From Chitinophagaceae bacterium (GTDB lineage Bacteria; Bacteroidota; Bacteroidia; Chitinophagales; Chitinophagaceae): 64,000 bases of DNA. The position numbers and the translations under genes were made by a program. The notes under the pieces were generated by a model, which saw only the letters and a program-made list of their open reading frames with translations, searched no databases and was not told where the DNA came from. The stretch spans positions 1-64,000 of the forward strand of contig JAIEMP010000004.1 of the NCBI GenBank assembly GCA_019752045.1, given 5' to 3'. Positions 25,905-34,245 of this stretch are shown in pieces (position 1 is the first letter of the stretch; each line of letters begins with the position of its first letter).

Positions 25905-26070
25905 TTCTTTAGCCTCGTAGAGGCTATATGTTAGTAGAAAAATTAAAGAATGTTTTAGAGCTCCGTAGGAGTGATATGTATAACATTTCGCTCCTACGGA
26001 GCTGGATAAAATTATTTATTAAAAAATTCTACTGATATTCCGGCCCGATGGGCCTTCGAATTTCTGCCTA
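25905..26070. repeat. Mosaic of palindromic dispersed elements after batD
   Basis: Several palindromic pieces lie in tandem: CCTCGTAGAGG, then GAGCTCCGTAGGAG paired with CTCCTACGGAGCT, then GGCCCGATGGGCC. Flanking TTAGTAG / CTACTGATATTCC pieces add symmetry. No coding capacity is seen. The layout resembles REP-type intergenic elements and could also end transcription of batD and of the convergent GH130 gene. Confidence 0.6.
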
Positions 26071-26092
26071 AATTAAATCAGTTGCATAGAAT

Positions 26093-27178
26093 TCATTCTT
26101 TTACTGCCACAGCAATTTTTGAATCAGCCGTGCCATAATACAGGAACCATTTGTTTTTGAAATAGACCAATCCTTCTACAAAGCACACTTCATTTACTTC
26201 GCCTACCTTTTCATAATCCTTATCGGGCCGTATAAAATTTACAGTTGTTCTGTCGATCAATTGATACGGACGATCCTTATGAAAAAGAGCCTGTCCTGCA
26301 CTGTAGGTAAACTTCGGCATACTTGTATCGTTAAAGTTGGCTGCATTGCTTCCATTATAGATCAACAGCACACCTTCCTCTTTTAACAGTGCATATGGGC
26401 CGGGTTCAACGAGGCGGCTGTCGAAATAACCCATACGTGGATGCAGTACGGTGATCATCTTTTTACTCTCTTCATTTTCTGCAACGGTCCAGTGAATTAG
26501 ATCATCCGATGATGCCATGAACAAATCCGTATCGCCAAAATACATCCAGTACCTGCCGTTGATTTTTGTTGCAATCATTTTTTCACCCGACTGTTTGACT
26601 ACAATGGCTCCGCTTTTACACCAGGTGTTTTTATACTTTTCATCCCTCAGCACCAAACCATGTTTAGTCCATGTTTGCAGATCTTTAGAGGTAGCTAAAC
26701 AAAGCCGGGCTGTTTTGCCATCATAAGAAGTATAGGTAAGAATGTAGGTGCCGTCTTCACTTTCAACTACTCGGGGATCCTCCACTCCACCTTTCCATTC
26801 ATAGGTTTGCATGCTGTCGTTTGCCGGAAAGAAAACGGGTTGCGGTTGTTTGGTAAAATGCAATCCGTCTTCACTTACTGCAACACCCAATCTGGACGTC
26901 ATGGCACGATCCTGTGCACGATACAACAAATACACTTTGCCATCTTTTACAAGGGCCGATGGATTGAGTACATTCCGTTCTTCCCAATTCACGGTTTGTT
27001 TGCTAACGGGGCAAATAAATTGTTGTGTTGAATCGGGCTGCAGAATGGGATTGAGGCTATCTGCTTTTACAAACCCTGTCATGGCCCAGCTGTTATCTGT
27101 TGCAGATGTTTTGGTTGAAGGTTGTTCACTGCAACTGCAAAGCAATAGTAAGAGCAAAATAAAATTATTCCTGTGCAT
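26093..27178 (-). CDS. GH130-type glycoside hydrolase/phosphorylase lipoprotein
   Basis: 361-residue lipoprotein (signal LLLLLLCSCSEQ) with a five-bladed beta-propeller of the GH130 type. The marker GGVEDPRVV is present (the Asp is the likely catalytic acid), along with repeated Asp- and Trp-rich blades such as DDLIHWTV and the C-terminal NEVCFVEGLVYF. GH130 enzymes cleave or phosphorolyse beta-mannosides; surface-anchored Bacteroidota members often act as hydrolases. No SusC/SusD pair or other carbohydrate enzymes flank it, so it is not in a classical utilisation locus here. Confidence 0.85.
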   Translation of the reverse strand: MHRNNFILLLLLLCSCSEQPSTKTSATDNSWAMTGFVKADSLNPILQPDSTQQFICPVSKQTVNWEERNVLNPSALVKDGKVYLLYRAQDRAMTSRLGVAVSEDGLHFTKQPQPVFFPANDSMQTYEWKGGVEDPRVVESEDGTYILTYTSYDGKTARLCLATSKDLQTWTKHGLVLRDEKYKNTWCKSGAIVVKQSGEKMIATKINGRYWMYFGDTDLFMASSDDLIHWTVAENEESKKMITVLHPRMGYFDSRLVEPGPYALLKEEGVLLIYNGSNAANFNDTSMPKFTYSAGQALFHKDRPYQLIDRTTVNFIRPDKDYEKVGEVNEVCFVEGLVYFKNKWFLYYGTADSKIAVAVKE

Positions 27179-27212
27179 CTGTACTTGTTTGTGTTAAGAT
27201 AGGGAAAACAAG

Positions 27213-27635
27213 TTAAGCGTACTTTTCTTTTGTAAGCCGAAGGGATTTTTTGAGCAGCTTTATTAAAACAGTTGTGTTGATGTCGTTCAGTTTTTTAATA
27301 TAAAGACAAACCTTTCCTGTTTTATGTTTCCCTAACTGCTGCAGCAATTCATCCCTGCCATCAAAAGCAGATTCAATGTAAACCACCATCTCTGCTTTGC
27401 GTGGAGAAAAAGCAAGCAGCGGCATATCGCCTTCGTGCCCGCTTTCATATACATAATGGTAGTTGCCAAAACCAATGATGCTGGGCCCCCACATTTTTGG
27501 TTCAAACCCGGAAATTTCCTGCATAAGTTTTACCATTGCCAATGCATCTGTTTGTTTTTGCTGATCAGGAACTGCAGCTATAAACTTGAACACGCTTACT
27601 TCGGTTTCTTTTGTTTTGGCGTTGTATTTTGACAT
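27213..27635 (-). CDS. DUF1801 domain-containing protein
   Basis: 140-residue soluble protein that matches the DUF1801 (YdhG-like) domain: MKLMQEISGF, KMWGPSIIGFGNYHYVY and LLAFSPRKAEMVVYI are visible family blocks. The domain is small, alpha/beta, and found in many Bacteroidota and Proteobacteria. Function is unknown. It precedes the hypothetical cassette region and shares strand with it. The coding call is good because of family conservation. Confidence 0.85.
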   Translation of the reverse strand: MSKYNAKTKETEVSVFKFIAAVPDQQKQTDALAMVKLMQEISGFEPKMWGPSIIGFGNYHYVYESGHEGDMPLLAFSPRKAEMVVYIESAFDGRDELLQQLGKHKTGKVCLYIKKLNDINTTVLIKLLKKSLRLTKEKYA

Positions 27636-27668
27636 GAGAAATGGTTTCGATTGTTCTTGGCATTGAAA

Positions 27669-28328
27669 TTACAAATACAACTCGTATTTATATTTAGGTG
27701 TAATTATTTTCACTTCGTTTCCCTTCCTGTTACTAAAGATTACTTTCAGCTTTAGCTTGTAATTAAACGTTTCGTTTTCTTTTTTGGAAATGACCGCATT
27801 TTCATTGTCACAGTTCTCATATTCCTTTTTAAAAATAAAAAGACCGGTTAAGATGTTGTAGTCAAAATCTACAAAATATTCACAAGGCTTTCCAAAAAAG
27901 CTTTTGTTACCAATCAATTCGAAGTTATTGTTCTGAAACCGGTACTTATCAATATTCCTCCATTTCCAACTGCTGCCACCGGATTGAGTAATAATCAGCA
28001 CGCCGTTCTTTATTTCGATATTCTCAAACGGATCGCCCATCATTCCGCCATCCTTGCTGCCTCCAACAGCATCTTTTGAACGGTGCCAGATGATCCAGTT
28101 GCTTTTTTCTTTTTTATAGATGATGATTTCCCTGACAACCCCGGTATCTCCCTCATCTTCTCTCTCTTCAGACATATTATAAACTACTACCTTCTCATTG
28201 ATGCCATCCTCATTTAAATCGCCAGAGGTTTCTTTGATGGGTTTGTATTGTTTCGGAATTAAACCTTGCTGACTAAAAGCTTTACTGCAAATAAGAACGC
28301 TGAATACTATAACAAAAACCTGTTTCAT
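27669..28328 (-). CDS. Hypothetical secreted protein with a calcium-loop-like repeat
   Basis: 219-residue protein with a signal peptide (VIVFSVLICSKAFSQ). The segment GDLNEDGINEKVVVY resembles the Ca-binding loops of FG-GAP/VCBS-type beta-propellers. The rest is beta-rich and of unknown function. A 22-bp perfect palindrome lies 24 bp upstream of the ATG and could be an operator. It shares strand with the DUF4256 gene upstream. Confidence 0.7.
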   Translation of the reverse strand: MKQVFVIVFSVLICSKAFSQQGLIPKQYKPIKETSGDLNEDGINEKVVVYNMSEEREDEGDTGVVREIIIYKKEKSNWIIWHRSKDAVGGSKDGGMMGDPFENIEIKNGVLIITQSGGSSWKWRNIDKYRFQNNNFELIGNKSFFGKPCEYFVDFDYNILTGLFIFKKEYENCDNENAVISKKENETFNYKLKLKVIFSNRKGNEVKIITPKYKYELYL

Positions 28329-28351
28329 GATTTCTAATTATGGGCTCCTGT

Positions 28352-28373
28352 TTTCAAGAACCGGTTCTTGAAA
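28352..28373. promoter_or_regulatory. Perfect 22-bp palindrome upstream of a secreted-protein gene
   Basis: The arms TTTCAAGAACC and GGTTCTTGAAA meet without a loop, so the 22 bp read the same on both strands. It sits 24 bp before the ATG at 28328 on the minus strand. A dimeric regulator site is the simplest reading; a short terminator is unlikely because there is no loop. Confidence 0.55.
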
Positions 28374-28502
28374 TTAATAAGAAGTTTTTGCAAGAGGAAG
28401 AAAGAACGGATGATTTAAGAGAGGGATGTTGAGCAGATAGATTTGATTCGTGCGAGACGAACCAAAGCAGGGAAATCGAGTTATCATGTCTATTTATTTT
28501 TT

Positions 28503-29078
28503 TTACACTCTCAACGAACCACGAAAAGCTCTGCCTGCATAATACGATTCTGCTCCATTGTGGTATACAAAAACAGTATTGTATCTGCGGTCGCAAAACA
28601 GGGCACCACCAAGTGATCGTATAGCAACCGGAGTTATAATCCAGCTTGAGGTTTTGGTATCGAATGGTTCGAGTTGCTGGAGCTGCCGGTATTGCTCTTC
28701 GTTTAACATTTCAATGCCCATTTCTGCAGCCATGGCTGCCGCACTGTTTACCGGCGGATGTTCTTTTCTTGATTTCAATGCTTCGTGATCATAACAAATG
28801 CTACGTCGGCCTTTGGGACTTTCAGCAGCGCAATCAGTAAAAATCAATTCGCCTGTTTTTTTATCATAAGCCGTTACATCCGGTTCGCCACCCGTTCTTT
28901 CCATTTCATGGAGCGACCATAATTTATCAGATGCTTTGTTGAGTTTAGCCAGAACAGTTACCCATTCCATTCCTTTATGCCTGTGCCCGTTTTTTTCAAA
29001 TCGGATTTGCAGTGTTTGAAGAAGAGCCGAAAGCTGTTCAGGGGATAATTTTTTTATTGAAGGTTTAGCCTTGTTCAT
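28503..29078 (-). CDS. DUF4256 domain-containing protein
   Basis: 191-residue soluble protein matching DUF4256. Conserved blocks are visible: LQIRFEKNGHRHKGMEW, LHEMERTGGEPDV, FTDCAAESPKGRRSICYDHEAL and the C-terminal GALFCDRRYNTVFVYHNGA with AFRGSLRV. I chose the ATG at 29078; a longer frame adds a poorly conserved hydrophobic start. Function is unknown. Repeat R1 copy 1 lies about 90 bp upstream, at the edge of the cassette-like region. Confidence 0.87.
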   Translation of the reverse strand: MNKAKPSIKKLSPEQLSALLQTLQIRFEKNGHRHKGMEWVTVLAKLNKASDKLWSLHEMERTGGEPDVTAYDKKTGELIFTDCAAESPKGRRSICYDHEALKSRKEHPPVNSAAAMAAEMGIEMLNEEQYRQLQQLEPFDTKTSSWIITPVAIRSLGGALFCDRRYNTVFVYHNGAESYYAGRAFRGSLRV

Positions 29079-29170
29079 GATGAATTTTTTTTGATAGATA
29101 TGACTGTTGCTGTCATACTTGCTCACAGGAAGAAGAGTTGAAAGAATAAATATAATCAGTTTGATTTTAA

Positions 29171-29207
29171 GGCACAAGAAGCCAACGCTCTTTTCTGCGC
29201 CTCATTC
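29171..29207. repeat. Dispersed repeat R1, copy 1
   Basis: A 37-bp sequence beginning GGCACAAGAAGCCAACGCTC, identical to 30279-30315. It lies just after the stop of the hypothetical gene at 29239-29808 (minus strand). Confidence 0.85.
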
Positions 29208-29238
29208 ATAAGTAATCGGCGGGAAGTCAACTGGAGCA

Positions 29239-29808
29239 TCAAATTGGTGAAACTCCGCTTGCCAGAAAATATTGATGCTCATTGCCTGTGCTGTCAATGT
29301 AAAAGAATATTCCAATCACTTGTGGGTCTCCAATTTCAAAAAAATACCATTGCTCTTTTTCAAATTTCATAGGACAAGTCCTGAATTTCTTGCTTCCCAT
29401 ACTCCAAGGTAATCTATCTGTTGAGTCGGTTGTGTGTCGTGTTAATCCTTCATGAAGAAATGGAATACTTACAACCTCTTCTGTCCACCAATACTTCCCT
29501 TCTTTTTTAAAATAGATTTTGTCTGGTGGCTCTGGAGGTTTCTTTTTAGGGTGGTCAATACCGCATGTTGTCCAATAAGTTACTGTGTATTTTATCGGAT
29601 AGTTTTGGTCACCAATAGAGTCAACACTAAGTTTCTCAATCGTTACACCGTTAATGAAGTCTTGATTAGTTGAAATATAGTCTTTAGTTATTTTCACTTT
29701 TGGTGGGGCAAAAGCACTAAAAAAGAAATAAAGCAAATAAAGTCCACCAAAAATAAACAGCGCTATCCCGGCAACTACAATTACGATTGATTTGGCTGTT
29801 TTAGTCAT
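29239..29808 (-). CDS. Hypothetical membrane-anchored protein (cassette-like unit)
   Basis: 189-residue protein with one N-terminal transmembrane helix (IVIVVAGIALFIFGGLYLLYFF). The rest is polar and beta-rich, with a Pro-rich KKKPPEPPDK stretch and two Cys. I do not recognise it. It is framed by repeat R2 on the 5' side and R1 on the 3' side, exactly like the lipoprotein gene at 30.4-31.0 kb, which suggests these genes move or are duplicated as cassette-like units. Confidence 0.65.
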   Translation of the reverse strand: MTKTAKSIVIVVAGIALFIFGGLYLLYFFFSAFAPPKVKITKDYISTNQDFINGVTIEKLSVDSIGDQNYPIKYTVTYWTTCGIDHPKKKPPEPPDKIYFKKEGKYWWTEEVVSIPFLHEGLTRHTTDSTDRLPWSMGSKKFRTCPMKFEKEQWYFFEIGDPQVIGIFFYIDSTGNEHQYFLASGVSPI

Positions 29809-29946
29809 TGGAGAAATTTTTCATTCTTTATCATTGTTTGTGTTCATACTCATTCTAAAGATAGGAAAAGTACATAGTCGGCCGTCGTTGGGTGTTTTCA
29901 CCAACGACACATGCACTTTGCTGACTTTTATTTGTTATAATTTATG

Positions 29947-30007
29947 CGGTTGGTCGGGAGACACAACCTCGGCGTGTTTTTTTGCTGTTATACCAACAGC
30001 GGCGAAA
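29947..30007. repeat. Dispersed repeat R2, copy 1
   Basis: A 61-bp sequence beginning CGGTTGGTCGGGAGACACAA and ending in GCGGCGAAA. It matches 31114-31174 at 59 of 61 positions. It includes a small hairpin (GGTC..GACC type) and a T7 run. Confidence 0.88.
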
Positions 30008-30015
30008 TAAAATAA

Positions 30016-30189
30016 TTAGACAAACTGAAGAGTTTTATTCTTAATTTTTGATTTGCCGGATAACTTTTTCGATTTCAGTTTTTCTTTGTTTTTTCGAATA
30101 AACGCACTAATGGCAAGTTCTTCTTCTTTTGTTAGCGGACCTTGCCCTCCAATATAATCTACGTTCAGTTCTTTTGTTTTCTTTTTCAT
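30016..30189 (-). CDS. Small basic hypothetical protein (57 aa)
   Basis: A 57-residue lysine-rich protein. The N-terminus contains YIGGQGPLTKEEELAIS, followed by a charged helix FIRKNKEKLKSK and a basic tail. Similar small proteins with a GGQGPLTKEEE block occur in Bacteroidota as stand-alone or antitoxin-like genes. Its function is unknown. It lies between R2 copy 1 and R1 copy 2, so it is inside the repeat array. Too short for routine detection, but the composition and start are convincing. Confidence 0.6.
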   Translation of the reverse strand: MKKKTKELNVDYIGGQGPLTKEEELAISAFIRKNKEKLKSKKLSGKSKIKNKTLQFV

Positions 30190-30278
30190 AATGGAAAATA
30201 TTTATGTATCAGTTTAAGAGCTGCAACTGTAATTATTTACTGTAGATAGCAGGTCAATTATAATCCGTTCGACTGGCG

Positions 30279-30315
30279 GGCACAAGAAGCCAACGCTCTT
30301 TTCTGCGCCTCATTC
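30279..30315. repeat. Dispersed repeat R1, copy 2
   Basis: Identical over 37 bp to 29171-29207. Here it is also flanked by an inverted pair (CTGGCG at 30273, CGCCAG at 30319), which could fold the element into a hairpin. Confidence 0.85.
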
Positions 30316-30369
30316 TTGCGCCAGCTTTCCGATTATTTGAGTTGTAATGAATGATTGCACTATTTAGTG

Positions 30370-30966
30370 CTACTCATCCAAATTCAATTCCTTTCTTTCT
30401 AAAATAGTTCTTTCGGTTATACTTCCGTTCTTGTTGATTGTATATTCAACCAATACAGTATCACCTTTTGTTATTTTTAGTTTCCCTCTCTTTTTCATAT
30501 CGAACCATTGCGTCATCGCCATGGTCGTCAGCAAGGTGTCCTTGGATTTGAATTTAGAATATGTTGCAAATTCGTATTCAGCCTCCATACTTCCTGCTGC
30601 CACTTTAGTAGCTGATAACAAACTATCTTTTTGGTTGAAAACATAGTAAACCATTCTAACGCCTCGGTCTTCCTCTTCGATAATGGCGGTAAACTCAATA
30701 AACTCAGGGTCTCTTTCTTGCCAAGAATATAAATAAACCTTAGCCCATTCTTCAGAGAGTGAGGAATCTATACGCTTGCTTTGAATGTTATGAAATTTCC
30801 GGTAAGTGTTATATAGTTGTTTATCAAGAGTAAACTCACTAAGATTGTGGTTCGCAAAACTGTCTTTAAGAGCCATCCATTTAGAGGTCGGTGAAACTGT
30901 CTCACTTAGACGGTCAGCACAAGAGAAAAAGCAAAGGACGATAATTATGAAGAAGGCTATGCGCAT
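30370..30966 (-). CDS. Hypothetical lipoprotein (cassette-like unit)
   Basis: 198-residue protein with a lipoprotein signal (IIIVLCFFSCADR). The mature part has an acidic patch, a KWMALKDSF segment and a charged C-terminal tail. I do not recognise it. The ATG at 30966 gives the signal peptide; longer starts add unrelated residues. It is framed by R2 copy 2 on the 5' side (148 bp upstream) and R1 copy 2 on the 3' side (55 bp downstream), the same layout as the gene at 29.2-29.8 kb. Confidence 0.65.
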   Translation of the reverse strand: MRIAFFIIIVLCFFSCADRLSETVSPTSKWMALKDSFANHNLSEFTLDKQLYNTYRKFHNIQSKRIDSSLSEEWAKVYLYSWQERDPEFIEFTAIIEEEDRGVRMVYYVFNQKDSLLSATKVAAGSMEAEYEFATYSKFKSKDTLLTTMAMTQWFDMKKRGKLKITKGDTVLVEYTINKNGSITERTILERKELNLDE

Positions 30967-31113
30967 TAATGATTCAATTAAAGCATTACAGCTAACATAA
31001 ATATACGCACCATCTTGAATAAATTCATTTTTGCAAATTAACACATCGTTATGCGAGAACAGGTTTAACTTCCTCCCTCAATAAACCGAGAGTTTGATTT
31101 TTTATAGTTTATT

Positions 31114-31174
31114 CGGTTGGTCGGGAGACCAAACCTCGGCGTGTTTTTTTGCTGTTATACCAACAGCGGCGAAA
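31114..31174. repeat. Dispersed repeat R2, copy 2
   Basis: A 61-bp sequence beginning CGGTTGGTCGGGAGACCAAA. It differs from copy 1 at two positions. The first part forms the hairpin TTGGTC-GGGA-GACCAA without mismatch. Confidence 0.88.
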
Positions 31175-31245
31175 GAAACCATAGCTTGGATATGCACTGC
31201 TGATGATTGCTGCAACTTCATGCCCCATTTGCACAAAGCTTTTTG

Positions 31246-31719
31246 TTAGCTGGCTTTTTTTATCCGCTTGAATTTATTGATTACAAAAAGTCCACCAGTA
31301 CCTAGTACAGTAAAGAAAATGCCAAGAAACAAATTAAATTTTTGAGACTCTTTATAAATGTTTGTTCCATTCAATTTTATTTCTCTTACACCCAAGTTGA
31401 TTCCATTGTCAGACAATACAGTTGGGTCAACTAGAAACGAATAAACTTTATTCGTTTCAAAAATGTTTGATATTTGATTGCCTGATGATTGGTCTTTTGT
31501 TCCCAAGTAAATGCCAAGCTTGTCTTTGTAATTATCAACTTCAAATATCAATCCGTAGCGATTACTTTGATTATGTGTAGATATAATCTCGATTTTTTTT
31601 GCTAAAACTTTCGCATCAATCTTTGTCAAATTATTTGAACTTAAAAATACCCTATACAACGATAGTAGTCCAGCGCTAAGAATTACAAATAGGATAATGT
31701 AGTTTGTAAATTTTTGCAT
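31246..31719 (-). CDS. Hypothetical protein with two terminal membrane helices
   Basis: 157-residue protein with a transmembrane helix at each end (about 7-25 and 127-147) and a beta-rich domain between them. The layout resembles DUF3592-type proteins, but I see no firm match. It is the last of the minus-strand hypothetical run, with repeat R2 copy 2 just downstream. Function is unknown. Confidence 0.6.
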   Translation of the reverse strand: MQKFTNYIILFVILSAGLLSLYRVFLSSNNLTKIDAKVLAKKIEIISTHNQSNRYGLIFEVDNYKDKLGIYLGTKDQSSGNQISNIFETNKVYSFLVDPTVLSDNGINLGVREIKLNGTNIYKESQKFNLFLGIFFTVLGTGGLFVINKFKRIKKAS

Positions 31720-31821
31720 CGTAGGTTATTTCTGAAAAATACCAGATTACTCTTAGATATAAGTCCCCAATTGTATAAAATTAATTTAACCTCAACAAGT
31801 TTTTATACAAGACAAGAATCT

Positions 31822-32532
31822 TTACTCCCCTTCCACAAACCGATACCCAACCCCTCTTGCCGAGTGAAAGTAAATCGGGTTGCGGCTGTCTTCCTCAAAA
31901 TACTTACGGAAGTTGAGAATAAAATTATCGATGGTACGTGTAGTGGGATACACATTGTAACCCCAAACCACCTGCAGAATTTTTTCACGGGTTACTACTT
32001 CGTTCTTGTTTTCAACCAGCAAATGCAGCAACATACTTTCCTTTTTGCTCAGTTGTATTTTTTCTCCTTTAAAGTTGATGGCTTCCTGGGCTTTAAAGTC
32101 AATATGATTTTTTCCAAAGCTGAAAGATTCGCCCACACTGTCTTTATCAAGGATCTTTTTATTTTTTTCAATCAGCTTCTCCACACGCAGCAACAACTCT
32201 TCCAGATTAAATGGTTTGGTGAGATAATCATCCGCCCCTTTTTTTAAACCCAATACACGGTCGCTGGAAGTGTTCTTGGCACTGAGCATCAAAATAGGCA
32301 CATCGTTCTTACGTATGCGGATGCTTTCTGTTGCACTGATGCCATCCATCTCCGGCATCATCACATCCATAATAATCAGATCAAAGTATTCGTTCTCCAC
32401 GGCTTTGAGTGCAGCCACACCATCACCAGCCGTTGTTACTTCGTAACCTTCCAGCTCAAGATTCAGTTTTAACGCATCTGATAAATGTTCTTCATCTTCT
32501 ACCAGTAAAATAGATGCTTTGTTTGCCGACAT
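31822..32532 (-). CDS. Response regulator, OmpR/PhoB family
   Basis: 236-residue two-component regulator. The receiver domain (about 6-120) has the acid pair near VEDEE and the phosphorylated Asp56 in LIIMDVMMPEMDG. Lys in TKPF completes the set. The C-terminal winged-helix DNA-binding domain (about 145-234) follows. Its cognate kinase gene lies 61 bp upstream. Regulatory targets cannot be read from the window. Confidence 0.94.
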   Translation of the reverse strand: MSANKASILLVEDEEHLSDALKLNLELEGYEVTTAGDGVAALKAVENEYFDLIIMDVMMPEMDGISATESIRIRKNDVPILMLSAKNTSSDRVLGLKKGADDYLTKPFNLEELLLRVEKLIEKNKKILDKDSVGESFSFGKNHIDFKAQEAINFKGEKIQLSKKESMLLHLLVENKNEVVTREKILQVVWGYNVYPTTRTIDNFILNFRKYFEEDSRNPIYFHSARGVGYRFVEGE

Positions 32533-32593
32533 GGTGGTTGTAGTTTAAAGCTGCTGCAGGTATACCATACTTCAAAAGTATAGCATGCCTCAC

Positions 32594-33565
32594 TCAAAAT
32601 TGTATCACAAAAATACTTCCACGTGGAGTATTGTTCATCACGAATATGTCACCATTGTGATCTTCAATGATCTTTTTGGTGAGGTATAAACCCAGTCCGG
32701 TTCCCTTTGCTTTCCGGGTATACTCACTGCCACTGCGGTAAAATTTCTGAAAAATTTTTTGCTTTTCTTCATCAGGTACACCGGGCCCTTCGTCACTTAC
32801 TTTAATCTGGGTGTAATCATTGTCTTCCATCAAATCAACATACACGGGACTTTCTTTGGGTGCATATTTCAGTGCATTATCAATCAGGTTGCTCAGTGCA
32901 ATCTGCACCAGCAGTTCATCCCCATCAATATAAAGATCTTTATCGGCGCTGGCTTCAATCCGGCGTTGAGGAAAACGGTTCTTGTAATCACTCACCACTG
33001 TTTCAACCATATCAGCCAGATTGATCTGTTCATTCTCCCGCTGGAAATTTTTCTCTTCCATTTGTGAAGCAAGAAGAATGTTATTGGTAAGAATGTTGAG
33101 ACGGTTGGTTTCGGAAAGTGCACTTAATAATAATTTCTGTTGCTGCACTTCATCGAGCTTTCGCCGCAAAACGGTTTCAAGACTAAGTCTTGTTGTAGCG
33201 ATGGGCGTTTTCAGTTCATGTGTAATGGCCATCATGAAATTCTGCTGCAGGGATGATACTTCAATTTGTTTGCGGATGGAGCGATATACAAACACAGCAC
33301 CTGTAACAATGAGTGCCAGAAAAGTTAATCCTTCACCAATAAATTTTGCCGATTGTCTTGTTTTGTATTGGAGCACTTCCCGTTGCTGTGCAAAATACTG
33401 CGGATCATTTTTGTTGAGCAACTGGAGTTTGAGAGAGCTCATATCACCACTCTGCCGTTCTAATGAAATAAACCACCAGATGAGTGCAGCCAGTATATAA
33501 ATAAACAGGATCCAGAACCAGAACGAAAAGTTCCCAAAGCGAAAAACTTTATTGGTGTAGGCCAT
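32594..33565 (-). CDS. Sensor histidine kinase
   Basis: 323-residue membrane kinase with transmembrane helices at about 17-35 and 79-95 and a short periplasmic loop of about 43 residues. The HisKA box has His116 in AITHELKTPIATTR. The ATP-binding domain has the N box (LSNLIDNALKYAP), G1 (VSDEGPGVPDEEK) and G2 (KGTGLGLYLTKK). It pairs with the response regulator downstream. The short sensor loop suggests sensing in or near the membrane. gldH lies 2 bp upstream. Confidence 0.94.
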   Translation of the reverse strand: MAYTNKVFRFGNFSFWFWILFIYILAALIWWFISLERQSGDMSSLKLQLLNKNDPQYFAQQREVLQYKTRQSAKFIGEGLTFLALIVTGAVFVYRSIRKQIEVSSLQQNFMMAITHELKTPIATTRLSLETVLRRKLDEVQQQKLLLSALSETNRLNILTNNILLASQMEEKNFQRENEQINLADMVETVVSDYKNRFPQRRIEASADKDLYIDGDELLVQIALSNLIDNALKYAPKESPVYVDLMEDNDYTQIKVSDEGPGVPDEEKQKIFQKFYRSGSEYTRKAKGTGLGLYLTKKIIEDHNGDIFVMNNTPRGSIFVIQF

Positions 33566-33567
33566 TG

Positions 33568-34065
33568 TTAGTTTGCTTTTTCTATTCGGATACCTGCGTT
33601 CATGATATGTTGTAAAGGATTATCCCGCATGGTTTGTTGTAAACGGATGCTGTAACTGCCTTGTTTTTTAAATCGAATATTGCTGAACAAGGGATAACGT
33701 ACTTCCCATATATCGCTCATGCCGGTGCCAATCCATTCTCCCTGCTGGTTTTGGAGTGTAAGTTCAAAACGTTCTTTTGTATAGCTGCTGTCGCCTGGTT
33801 GTTTGGTTGCAATAAACAGCCAGATGTTCTTGTACGCATAAGCATCGGTGTGCCGGAGAGTAACAAACACATTGTAAGGCGAAACAGTATCGGTAATGGA
33901 AAAGTTGATCTCGGGTTGCTGGCTGTAACTCCATTCGTGTTTGGGTATCTCAATATTTTTTTCAAACGTATCCATGGAAGTGCAACTGCTCAACAGGAGA
34001 CTGAAAAAATAGAAGGAAGCAAATGCTTTTGCTGTGATAGTTCTTAAGCTCTGGAAACGTTTCAA
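33568..34065 (-). CDS. gldH: Gliding motility lipoprotein GldH
   Basis: Lipoprotein of the gliding/type IX secretion group, needed for gliding in Flavobacterium johnsoniae. The lipobox is in SLLLSSCTS; the mature protein contains the family segments YSQQPEINFSITDTVSPYNVFV and NIRFKKQGSYSIRLQQTMRD. I chose the TTG at 34065, which gives 165 residues and a lysine-rich signal peptide (MKRFQSLRTIT), because the -7 box lies just upstream and a longer TTG start at 34125 would be ahead of it. It is followed 2 bp later by the kinase gene. (The quoted family run is residues 60-81 and is shortened here.). Confidence 0.9.
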   Translation of the reverse strand: MKRFQSLRTITAKAFASFYFFSLLLSSCTSMDTFEKNIEIPKHEWSYSQQPEINFSITDTVSPYNVFVTLRHTDAYAYKNIWLFIATKQPGDSSYTKERFELTLQNQQGEWIGTGMSDIWEVRYPLFSNIRFKKQGSYSIRLQQTMRDNPLQHIMNAGIRIEKAN

Positions 34066-34079
34066 GCGGAATATTTTTA

Positions 34080-34087
34080 CAAATGTA
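34080..34087 (-). promoter_or_regulatory. -7 box (TACATTTG) for gldH
   Basis: Perfect TAnnTTTG on the minus strand, 14 nt before the TTG start chosen for gldH. The gldH-kinase-regulator genes are likely one transcript from here. Confidence 0.5.
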
Positions 34088-34245
34088 ATGCGGGGGTGAT
34101 GGAAAATCCAAAAGCCGGGTAACAAAACCCAAAATCCAAATCAAAAAAACCCAAATACCAAAAACTAAAGGCTACTGAATTGATGAATTGGCAGTAAGCA
34201 TCTGTATGTTATCTGTCTGACGAGAGCGTCCGACATTGCGTAAAC

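Noticed and set aside
29947-31174. R2 repeats as classical integron attC sites.
   Set aside because: I could not find matching RYYYAAC/GTTRRRY core sites at both ends, and no integron integrase is in the window. I keep the cassette idea but not the integron label.
31714-32247. A 177-codon frame on the plus strand.
   Set aside because: It overlaps the response regulator gene on the other strand, which has all receiver and DNA-binding motifs. The Phe/His/Gln-rich translation is typical of an antisense shadow.
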